Shown here: piece after piece, positions 45,501-55,500 of the stretch
Position numbering within the stretch: the stretch's first letter is position 1
Layout: each line of letters opens with the position of its first letter
Assembly: GCA_963746265.1 (NCBI GenBank)
Contig: CAVVAM010000014.1
Location: 434,001 to 498,000 of the forward strand
DNA from: Ilumatobacter sp963746265
Lineage (GTDB): Bacteria > Actinomycetota > Acidimicrobiia > Acidimicrobiales > Ilumatobacteraceae
Length of the DNA: 64,000 nt
Reading direction: 5' to 3'
Position numbers and translations under genes: made by a program
Notes under the pieces: model-generated
Told to the model about the DNA's origin: nothing
Database searches by the model: none
Seen by the model: the letters and a program-made list of their open reading frames with translations, nothing else

Positions 45501-46369
45501 ACGACGGCTGCCGAGATGTCGTCGAGCCGGTCGGCGAGCGCGGCGGTGCCGGATGCGTGCCCGAGCTGGCGGATGCCGTCGATGACGACGAAAGCGACCG
45601 TGATCGTCCGATGCTCAGCCGGGCTCCGGCCGCGTTCGGTGACCGCCACGATGTCGGGATCGAGGAACTGTCGAGCCCGCTCATCACCTCCCGATCGGCG
45701 GGCGCCGGCGCCACGTACCTGTGGAAGAACGGGAACATGGAGACGCCGACCCCCCGCCCGGGGAACGCTCCGCGACCAGCTCTGCGGCAAGGCCGCGGCG
45801 AGCCGCCCACCGATCCGGACCTGCCCCGGTCTGGCATCCGAATCGAGAGCGAACGCCGCATCGACGACGGCTCCGGTCATGACCAGATCGCGCCGATCCT
45901 GCGTGCTGGCGCCGAGGACGAGTGCGGTGACGTCACCGGTCTCCGCTCCGACCGTCAAGCGTGGCCGGATCCGGCCCACCGGGGTGCGGAACGTGTCGAG
46001 TTGGCGGACCGTCCGCTGCATCGCCGCTGCTGCGCGAGCGGCGCGGACGGGATGATCGTCTCCGTCGAACGATGTCAGGAAGCCGTCGCCCGCGAACTTG
46101 ATGACGTCTCCGCCGGCGCGCAGTGCGTGCTCGAGGCACGGCTCGAAGATCGCATTGATGATCTCCTTCACCGCCTCGGAGCCCTCGGCACCCAAGGCGG
46201 CAAGGCGTTCGGAGAGCCGTGTGAAGCCCGACACGTCGGCGAAGATCACGGTGGCGTCCCGCTCGGACCAGCGTCGCTCGTCGGCGGGCCAGGTCGCGGC
46301 GAGATCGGAGACATACGCCCGCACACCACCGCCCCGCATCCGCCGAGTTTCGCGCACGGCAACCGCCAC
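42590..46369 (-). CDS. adenylate/guanylate cyclase-domain AAA ATPase with TPR repeats
   Basis: From GTG 46369 the product is 1259 residues; TACGTT is exactly 7 nt before this codon, so I prefer it to ATG 46435. A first class III cyclase domain (about 35-165) has VIFADVSGFTRL (metal Asp) and GDVIKFAGDGFL (second Asp). A second domain (about 260-420) is degenerate (FVVIDGIRQLG) but ends with the usual YNVMGPVVNLAARL. Then a STAND-type ATPase with Walker A VAEAGLGKSRLVEEI and Walker B IWIAEDVQWFD, and TPR-like helices (about 800-1240) including QAHLQLEMAYSELGQ. The two-domain cyclase-ATPase-TPR layout is a common actinobacterial signal protein. It may supply cyclic nucleotide to the cNMP-binding proteins nearby. 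Confidence 0.82.
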   Translation of the reverse strand: MAVAVRETRRMRGGGVRAYVSDLAATWPADERRWSERDATVIFADVSGFTRLSERLAALGAEGSEAVKEIINAIFEPCLEHALRAGGDVIKFAGDGFLTSFDGDDHPVRAARAAAAMQRTVRQLDTFRTPVGRIRPRLTVGAETGDVTALVLGASTQDRRDLVMTGAVVDAAFALDSDARPGQVRIGGRLAAALPQSWSRSVPRAGGRRLHVPVLPQVRGAGARRSGGDERARQFLDPDIVAVTERGRSPAEHRTITVAFVVIDGIRQLGHASGTAALADRLDDISAAVVAACRRHDVCWLESDSEHDRIRLLLTAGAPIRREHDTERLVEAVCEIAERHEVRVGVARGRAFVGDVGHDERRTYNVMGPVVNLAARLAGSAVTGSIVLTSDVSDLVRGSFETVDAPAALLKGFADPVEVAVVGGRRTVAIGRGRRSRLFGRDNEFRTIGRRIERLDNRGAAIEIVAEAGLGKSRLVEEIELTAPTPVYRADGRRDRQTTPYAAISPVVRAVLGVPLDMPPDPAGRVLLERVAESAPQLLPLAPLVAVVAQVRVPPTSAADAVSKQFRSARTREVVSELLAAVRTDPTIWIAEDVQWFDEASRQIVTGLTSVERPWLVLVTRRPDGEALDGFESLALRSLDERAIREAALDAIGDAPISRRQLADIVAASAGNPLFAGELALAAARADAGTLPDRVEAIIASRIDGLDLDSRLILRELSVAGMEADRSIVDLVLDEYGAGDEALALMRDFLTVTDLGVEFRHDLYRRAAYEALSVKRRRELHGRLASILADRPGAAGRAAMIAEHAYQARDAPATWLWARAAAADALNQGATHEAAVHLERAVAMGAALGVEPSEQARIAEMLGDALELVGRPVDAHAAYGRARRVRADDPIDQARLCRKHARVDERAGRYRASLTWSTKGLKLLDGHEHDELAAELRLVAGVVRFFQGRFGEAIELAGAAVDGAERAGATAALAQAHLQLEMAYSELGQKNERARHGDRALELLEGLDDPLGLANLHLNLGVSQYNEANWREAIEHYGRSAHYYRLVGDTIGAEAARNNQAEILTDQGRLDEAATILDDVERALRAAHYPLGVATTTSGRARIALRRGDLDVAGLLLDEARAAFVDLDARHMVIDTDVRRVEHLVWAGRADEAEWLAAQVERDLDEAGPVAVLPSTLVRLRGWAALQLGDPERAHDRFRRGLVLAEDEAFDYEVALALDGLISSGVSATTDDERARLAELVHHLHIASTPRPPWLSAPG

Positions 46370-46376
46370 GATCTTC

Positions 46377-46382
46377 AACGTA
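46377..46382 (-). promoter_or_regulatory. leaderless -10 element (TACGTT) for the cyclase gene
   Basis: On the minus strand TACGTT, then 7 nt (GAAGATC), then GTG 46369. Confidence 0.5.
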
Positions 46383-46412
46383 CGGTCAAGGCCGAGAGCC
46401 AGCGACCACGCT

Positions 46413-46430
46413 GTGTCGCCAGCCCGACAC
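46413..46430. promoter_or_regulatory. GTGTCG-N6-CGACAC palindrome between cyclase and giant protein genes
   Basis: A perfect 6-bp inverted repeat centred 102.5 bp before ATG 46524 and 52.5 bp before GTG 46369. It could act on both divergent genes. It resembles the palindrome at 61506-61523 (TGTGTC-N6-GACACA). Confidence 0.45.
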
Positions 46431-46468
46431 CTCATGTGTGTTCATGACGACAGTCTGATGGCTCTTCG

Positions 46469-46497
46469 TTGACAGCGAATAACGCCGCTCTTACCAT
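46469..46497 (+). promoter_or_regulatory. sigma-70-type promoter for the giant protein gene
   Basis: TTGACA (46469-46474), 17-bp spacer, TACCAT (46492-46497). The -35 is a perfect consensus and the spacer is optimal. The start of transcription would be near 46504, giving a short leader with GGAGG at 46511-46515 before ATG 46524. Confidence 0.65.
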
Positions 46498-46523
46498 GCC
46501 CGTGTTACCAGGAGGCGGTGGGA

Positions 46524-49500
46524 ATGAGCAGCTCAGAGCGGGGCACGATCGGCCCGAGGACGTGCGGGACAACCCGCACGTCACGTGTGCTCGCCATGGT
46601 GGTGTCGGTGCTCGCCACGTCGGCGACCGCGTTCGTCGTCGATCCGACACCGGCGATCGCGGCCGTCGGCGACTGCACGATCAGCTGGGTCGGTGGTGAC
46701 GGAGCGTGGTCGGATTCGGCGAACTGGTCCGAGACCGGCACCGGCGCTGAGCGGGTGCCGACATCGGCTGACGACGTGTGCATCGACGACGGCGACATCA
46801 ACACCTCCCTCGTCGTGACGGTGCCGTCGAGCATCAGCGTCACGTCGATCCTCAACGCGGAGACGATCGAGATCGGCGCCAATCGCACGGTGACGATCGG
46901 TCAGGACGGCTCGGTCGCGAACGCCGGGACATGGCGGATGCTGTCGGGGTCAGAGGTCCGAGGCGTCTCGTCGGTGCCCGACGAGCGGTTCGTGAACACC
47001 GGCACCATCGAAGTCACCGCCGACACCGGCAACGCCTTCATGAGCACCTACGTCGTCGTCGACGGACCCGGCACCATCCAAGTCGTGACCGGCGACTTCT
47101 TCGTCGACATCGGCACCGTCGCCGCAGGATGGGTGCCCGACGTCGCCGCCGACGCCTCCCTCAATGCCACCTTCACCCAACCCATCGCCGGCGTGTTCGA
47201 CATGACCGGCGACGGCACCGTCGGCTGGAACGGCACCGTCACCGCCGGCGGCCCCGTCGAACTCTCCTTCGAACCCGGCGAATGGGTCACCGCCGTCTCC
47301 CAATGGAACTCGACCACCACGAACACGATCACCAACACCGGCCACCTCCCCATCACCACCACCAACACCACCATCGGCACCGGCTTCACCAACACCGGCA
47401 CCCTCGAAGTCGGCGCCAACCGCACGGTGACGATCGGTCAGGACGGCTCGGTCGCGAACGCCGGGACATGGCGGATGCTGTCGGGGTCAGAGGTCCGAGG
47501 CGTCTCGTCGGTGCCCGACGAGCGGTTCGTGAACACCGGCACCATCGAAGTCACCGCCGACACCGGCAACGCCTTCATGAGCACCTACGTCGTCGTCGAC
47601 GGACCCGGCACCATCCAAGTCGTGACCGGCGACTTCTTCGTCGACATCGGCACCGTCGCCGCAGGATGGGTGCCCGACGTCGCCGCCGACGCCTCCCTCA
47701 ATGCCACCTTCACCCAACCCATCGCCGGCGTGTTCGACATGACCGGCGACGGCACCGTCGGCTGGAACGGCACCGTCACCGCCGGCGGCCCCGTCGAACT
47801 CTCCTTCGAACCCGGCGAATGGGTCACCGCCGTCTCCCAATGGAACTCGACCACCACGAACACGATCACCAACACCGGCCACCTCCCCATCACCACCACC
47901 AACACCACCATCGGCACCGGCTTCACCAACACCGGCACCCTCGAAGTCGGCGCCAACCGCACGGTGACGATCGGTCAGGACGGCTCGGTCGCGAACGCCG
48001 GGACATGGCGGATGCTGTCGGGGTCAGAGGTCCGAGGCGTCTCGTCGGTGCCCGACGAGCGGTTCGTGAACACCGGCACCATCGAAGTCACCGCCGACAC
48101 CGGCAACGCCTTCATGAGCACCTACGTCGTCGTCGACGGACCCGGCACCATCCAAGTCGTGACCGGCGACTTCTTCGTCGACATCGGCACCGTCGCCGCA
48201 GGATGGGTGCCCGACGTCGCCGCCGACGCCTCCCTCAACGCCACCTTCACCCAACCCATCGCCGGCGTGTTCGACATGACCGGCGACGGCACCGTCGGCT
48301 GGAACGGCACCGTCACCGCCGGCGGCCCCGTCGAACTCTCCTTCGAACCCGGCGAATGGGTCACCGCCGTCTCCCAATGGAACTCGACCACCACGAACAC
48401 GATCACCAACACCGGCCACCTCCCCATCACCACCACCAACACCACCATCGGCACCGGCTTCACCAACACCGGCACCCTCGAAGTCGGCGCCAACCGCACG
48501 GTGACGATCGGTCAGGACGGCTCGGTCGCGAACGCCGGGACATGGCGGATGCTGTCGGGGTCAGAGGTCCGAGGCGTCTCGTCGGTGCCCGACGAGCGGT
48601 TCGTGAACACCGGCACCATCGAAGTCACCGCCGACACCGGCAACGCCTTCATGAGCACCTACGTCGTCGTCGACGGACCCGGCACCATCCAAGTCGTGAC
48701 CGGCGACTTCTTCGTCGACATCGGCACCGTCGCCGCAGGATGGGTGCCCGACGTCGCCGCCGACGCCTCCCTCAACGCCACCTTCACCCAACCCATCGCC
48801 GGCGTGTTCGACATGACCGGCGACGGCACCGTCGGCTGGAACGGCACCGTCACCGCCGGCGGCCCCGTCGAACTCTCCTTCGAACCCGGCGAATGGGTCA
48901 CCGCCGTCTCCCAATGGAACTCGACCACCACGAACACGATCACCAACACCGGCCACCTCCCCATCACCACCACCAACACCACCATCGGCACCGGCTTCAC
49001 CAACACCGGCACGCTGCGGACGGAGTCCAGGATCCTGAGCGTGAAAGCCGGTGAGACCGCCGTCAACAGCGGCACCATCTCGCTCGCCGATGGCGGCGGG
49101 CTGCGCGGAGCTCCCGGTTCGGGAGCGGTCGAGGCCATGCAGAACGACGGCGTGATCACGACGACGGACGACGCCGTCGACACCAACATCTCATACCTCG
49201 ACATCGCCGGATCGGGAACGGTACGTGCGTCCTCCGGACGGCTGTTCCACGAGCCGTCTTCGCGCGATTCGGGTACTGGTTACAGCGAACTTGCGGCGGG
49301 CAACTGGGAGGTCACGGCGATCCTCGACCTCTCCTTCATCGTGCGGACGAACCGCGCCGACATCGCCGTGACCGATGGAGGCTCGCTCCAGTCGGACCTG
49401 ACGCAGAACGAGGGCTCGTTGACCGTGACCGACGGGGCGACCGTGTCCCTGCCCCGAGCATTCACCAACAGCGGGACCCTGACGCTCGGGCCGCAGGCGA

Positions 49501-52500
49501 CCCTGACGATCGACTCGGGCTTCACGAACACCTCGGCCGGAACGGTCTCGTACGAGATCGCGGACTCGTCGTCGGCCGACGGCACGGGCGAGCTCGAGGT
49601 GGCCGGGACCGCGACCCTCGACGGCGAGCTCGTCGTCAGTGTCGACCCGGGCTACACGCCCACCGCCGCCGACGCCTACCCGCTGATGCGGTACCGCACT
49701 CGCGCTGGCACGTTCACCACGGAGACCGGAACGGGCGGCGTGCTCACCACCACGTACACGCCCGACCAACTGGTGCTCGGCAGCGGGGGCCTGCCGCCGA
49801 TCGCCGATGCGGGCGGTCCGTACTCGTTCGGCGAAGGTGATCCCGACACACCGCTCGACTCGTCGGGCTCAGTGGACGGGAGCGAGGCCATCACCTCGTG
49901 GAGCTGGACACCGATCGCCGGCCTGTCCGATCCCACGAGCGCAGCGCCGGTCTTCGATCCGGTCGACGACCTCGACGTCACCACCGTCGGGCTGACGGTG
50001 TGCAGCGCGGTCGGCTGCGACGCCGATTCGACGACGATCGAGGTGTTCAACGAGACGCCCGTCGTCACCGCGGTGGCGCCGACGGCGACCGTCGTGGTCA
50101 ACGAGCCACTCGACCTGGACCCGATCGCCACATACACCGATGCGGGCATCGCCGACACGCACGACTACCGGATCTTCTGGAGCGACGGCACCGGCGACGA
50201 CCCGACCTGGACCCCGGTCTCGGCAGGGAGCATCTCGGCGTCGCACACGTTCACCACCACCGGCGACTACTACGCGACGATCTACGTCCGAGACGACGAT
50301 GGATGGCAGGGCTTCGCGTTCGTCGACATCACCGTCACGAGCCCGAACGTGGCGCCGGTCCTCAACCCTGACACCGCGACGACCGACGAGAACACGCCCG
50401 TGAACATCGACGTGCTGGCCAACGACGACGACCCGGACGGGCCCGACTTCCGGGTCACCGCGATCGGCTTCGTCGACCGGGGCGATGCCGTGCTCGAACC
50501 CGACGGCACGATCACGTTCACCCCCGACGACCGCTGGAACGGCGTCACGACATTCGACTACTTCGCAGCCGACGGCATCAACCCCGAGCAATCGGCCACC
50601 GTCACGGTCACTGTCAACGGACCCAACGACCCACCGTCCGTGACGATCTTCGACCGCACCCTCGTCGAGGGCACCTCGGGCGGGATCGCCCGATCGGTGG
50701 CCGATCCCGACTCCGAGACCCTGAGCTACAGCTGGGAACCGGCCGCGGCGTTCGACGACCCGACGTCGACGTCGCCGCTGTTCGATGCGATCGACGACGC
50801 GACCAGCTTGGTCACGCTGACCGTGTGCGACGACCAGGGTGCATGCGGGTCCGACACCGCGACCGTGACCGTCGTCAACGTCGCTCCCGACGTCACCGCC
50901 TCCGTACCGAACGAGGTCTTCGTCGGCGACACCGTCACCGTCACGGCCACCTACGACGACCCCGGCCTCGCCGACACCCACACCTACGAGGTCGACTGGG
51001 GTGACGGAACGTCGACGCCCGGCCCGGCCACCGCAGGGGCACTGACGGAGACGCACGTCTACGCCACCGTTGCGACAGCTGCGGTCACCGTGTGCGTCAC
51101 CGACGATGACGGCGGGACCGGCTGTGACGGTGCCCCGATCTCCGTGCGGCGTGGCCCGAACAACGACCCGGTGGCCGCCGACGACGCCGGTCTCGCCCGC
51201 AGTGGTCGGTCCCAGCCGATCGACGTCCTCGACAACGACACCGATGCCGACGGCGACACGCTCACGATCACCGCGTTCACCCAACCGGATGGCTCCACGG
51301 GCGGGATCGTGAGTTGCGAGCTCGATGTCGCCGACGCCCTGTGCACGTTCACAGCGCCACTTCAGTTCACCGGTGACGCCACCTTCACGTACACGGTCGC
51401 CGACGGCTTCGGAGGCACCGACGACGCAACCGTGACCGTGACCGTCAGCGAGAACCTGCCGGTCACCCTCATCGACGGCTCCGTGACCCCCTCGGCCACC
51501 ACCGTCGCGCCCGGGGCGAGCGAGGTCCCGATCGTCAACGTGCCGACCGAGCGCATCAAGGAGTTCGGCTTCGACGTCTCGAACGCCCCGAACATGCGCC
51601 GTGCCCCGAACATGCGCCGTGCCCCGAACATGCGCCGTGCGCCGAACATGCGGCGGGCGCCACTCACCGACATCGCTCCCAACATGCGGCGCGCTCCGAA
51701 CATGCGGCGTGCCCCGCTGTCCGACCTCTCGGTCGACGTCCCGGGCGGCTGGCCGGCGCTGCTCGCCGGCACGATCTACGAGAACACGCCGATCCAGTCA
51801 CTCACGATCGGTCAGGTACTCGACCTGCTCGCCGGCGTGCCCGCTCCCCTGCCGTCCGGTCATCCGCTGCTCGATCTGGTCTGGACCGATCTGACCCTCG
51901 ACGGTTCACCGCTCGACGCCATCAGCCCGGCGGCGCTCCAGCTCGGCGCGACGGCGGTGATCGACCTGGTCGACGTCGACGGCACACCGTGGTGCGACCA
52001 ACTCACCGACCTGACCGGTGCCACCTGTGCCGGCTTCGGCATCGGCGCCGACACGACGCTGCTCGAGCTCGATCTCGATCTCGCCGTCGCCGCCGTCCTC
52101 AACGACCAGCCGACCCTTCGCCGACCCCCGATCTTCGCCAACGGCGCCGCGCTCGCAGCCGGGTCGGCGCCCCTGCTCGACGCCGGCATGAACGAGCTCG
52201 GGTTGTTGGTGACGCGCGTCGGTGACGTGCCTGCATCGGCCGGCATCACCGCGGTGCCAGCCGTCGCCGACATCGCCATCGACGACCTCGAACCCGCACG
52301 CCGCCCGCTCGTGGTCGACTGCACCGCCGGATTCGATTGTGCGGGAGCGACACTCGGCGACGCGTACGCGGCAGGCGCGGTCGTGACGACCGCCCGCCTC
52401 GCCGACATCGCCCCCGCCTTCGGATCGCTGACGGTCGGCGACATCGTCAGCGGACTTCCCTCCGACATCGAGGTCAACGACGTCATCACCGGCTACCTCG

Positions 52501-55500
52501 AGAAGGCCGACTTCCCCTGGGAGGACCTCGACCTGATCACCTCGGGCATCCAGGACTTCGCGAGCGTGGGCGCGACGGTCGGCATGGCGGTCGCGTTCGA
52601 GGCGACCACTCCGGACGGCACCGGGCGCGCCGCCCGGGTACGGGCGAACCTGCCCGCCGGCTGGCGCTACGTGCCGGGCAGCGCCGCCCTGACCCCGGTC
52701 GGCACCATCGGCGATCCGACCGTTGCGGTTTCCGAGACCGGCACCGTGCTGACCTGGAACGGCATCGCCGTTGCATCCGGGGAACCGTACGAACTCGCGT
52801 TCACGGCTCGACCCGGGCTCCGACTCGGCGTCGGCACGGTGATCGTGGATGTCTCGACCGACGACGGCATCGCGTCCCTCACTCCGGTGGCCATGACCGT
52901 TGCCGAGCCGGCCGACGCCGGCGATTCCCCAGGGACAGCGCAGGCCGTCGTGGGCGACACGCTCTACCTCGGCTACATCCCGGCGGGCGACGACGTCGAC
53001 CTGTACTCGTTCGCACCATCGAGCGGCACCGAAGTCGGTGTGCGCCTCAGCCATCTCGCCGGTGACGGCGACCTCGTGCTGTACGGACCGCCGACCGACG
53101 CAGCGGGCTCGGGGCCGAGCCCGCTGCCGACCCGTCCCGACGGCCCCGACTCGACGCCGATCATCGACGGCGACGGCACCGACCTCGACGACGGTGTTCC
53201 CCTGCTGCCCGGTGAGTCGGTTGCCGCGGTCTCGGCGTCGCCCGGCGACGCCGACGAGGCCGCGCAGGCCCGAGGAGTCGATCTGGTTCAGGTCAGCGCG
53301 TACGAGGGGCTGCGTTCGTCGCTGCCCTACATCGTGCGGGTCAGGGAGGCGGTCGTCGATCCGGTCGCCGCCTGCGCGGCATACACCGGCACCGGCGGCG
53401 GTGCCGGCACACTCCCCGATCTGTCGTCGCTCCCGGCCGATGTCCGCACCCTGATCCTCGTCAACCAGGAACGGCTGGGAGATGCGTTCGGGACCGCAGC
53501 TGCCGGTTACGTCACCGCACGTCTCGCCGATCTGGCTTCCGCCACCGGGGTCGACGGCGTCGTACTACCCGTCGAGGGTGATCCGGCCGTGGCGGGCGCC
53601 TACGACACGTGGAACGCAAATCCGTGCGACACCGATGCCGCGAACGGCGTCGTCAGCGCGATCGTCTCGTTGATCGCATCCGCCCATGGCGTCCGGCCGT
53701 CGATCGAGAACGTGGTGCTCGTCGGCGCCGACGACATCATCCCGATGGCCCGGCTCGCCGACACGACCCGTACCGGCAACGAGAAGACGTACGCCGACCT
53801 CTTCCCGGACGGCGACGTCTACGGCGCTTCGCTCTCCGGCGAGCACATGTTCTCCGATGACCCGTACGGAGACCTCGATCCGATCCCGTGGCTCAACCGC
53901 CGACTGTACGTGCCCGACCTCGCCGTCGGTCGACTGATCGAGACGCCCTCCGACATCATCGGACAGGTCGACGAGTACATCGCGAACGACGGTCGACTCG
54001 GCGCGTCCAACGCGTTCGTGTCCGGCTACGACTTCATGACCGACGGCGCCCGGTCGGTGGGCGACGCGCTCACGGGCTCGCTGACGAAGGCAACAGGGGG
54101 CACCGCCCCGACAGTCACCGAGCTGATCAACGAGACGTGGACGAGCGCCGACCTGCTGAGCACGCTCACCGCGTCCGATCCGGATGCGGCCGCGGTGTTC
54201 GGGCACTTCGACCACCTCGGAGGTCTCGCCGCGCTCGGTGCCGACGACGCGACCGACACCTTCACGGCCGCCGATCTGGCCGCCGCGCTCCCGGGCGGTG
54301 CGCGTCTGGTCTTCTCGATGGGCTGTCACAGCGGGCTCAACATCAGCGACACACGGACCGACGGCGAGCTGTCCGACGACGTCGCCGCTGCGCTCGCCGC
54401 GCGAGGTGCCGTGTACCTGGCCACCTCCGGCTTCGGCTACGGCGACGAGGTCAGCGTCGGGCTCCACGAACGGTTGCTGACCCTGTTCTCCTCACATCTC
54501 GACGGAACGATGACGATCGGTGCTGCGTCCGTGCGGGCCAAGCAACGTTACTTCGGTTCACAGGGTCTGTACGGCGCCTACGACGAGAAGGCGCTGGCGA
54601 CCACCGTCCTCTACGGCCTGCCGATGTGGCGGGTCGGGTTGGATCAGACGCCCGAACCTCCGCCGGCCGAACAGCAGCCGACACCCGTGTCGGGCACGTT
54701 GCTCTCGTCGGCACCGTTCGACTTCAGCCCGCAGTTCATCGAGCGGAGCGGCGCCACCGGCAACTGGTTCGAGGTCGTCGACGAGGGCGCGACGACGTTC
54801 CTGCCGCAGGTCACGCCAGGCCGACCGCTCCAGCCACGGTTCGACGCCGACGTCACCGCGAGCGACGATGCGTCGGGTGAGCTGCTACCGGCTCATGGCG
54901 CGCTCGTCACCGCGCTCGACGTGTTCAGCACCACACCGGGCTTCGACGTCGCGATCTCCGAGGCGGTCCTCGACTCGGCCGCAGGGGGTGTCGAGGACAC
55001 GACCAACCTGGCGTTCCCGAGCCGGTTCGCGAGCGTCACGACGTTCTCCGATCCGAGCGGCCCCACGAACGCCGACGGGCTGAACCAACGCCAGCAGGTG
55101 GTGATCGTCCCCGGTCGGTTCGTCAGCGACAGTGGAGCGGCGACGGCAGACATCGGCACCCAGACCCTGTTCGGTGGCGTGGCTGGTGAGATCCTCTACT
55201 CGAACAGCTCGGACTACACCCCGCCGTTCGTACCGATCGCTGCGGGGGTCGTGTCGCCCGGCGACTCGACGGCGCGGTTCGCCGTCGAGGCCGACGATCC
55301 GTCGGGCATCGTCCGGGTGGTCGTGCTGTACGAGGCCGGCGCCGGCTGGCAATCGGTCGACCTGACGTTCGGTGACGGCCGCTGGCAGGGCACGGGGCCG
55401 ACCGGCGGCGGGGCGACCTCGGTGCGCTTCATCGCCCAGGTCGTCGACGGTGCCGGCAACGTCGCCGTCAACGGCAGCAAGGGCTACACGAACATCGGCG

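Noticed and set aside
43670..46447. 925-codon plus-strand ORF opposite the cyclase gene
   Set aside because: The cyclase, Walker and TPR motifs are on the minus strand; the plus-strand reading is a typical GC-rich shadow.
46778..49054. Alternate-frame ORF rich in His/Arg across the 537-bp repeats (758 codons)
   Set aside because: It is a shadow of the giant secreted protein; composition is low complexity and it follows the repeats only because their length is a multiple of three.
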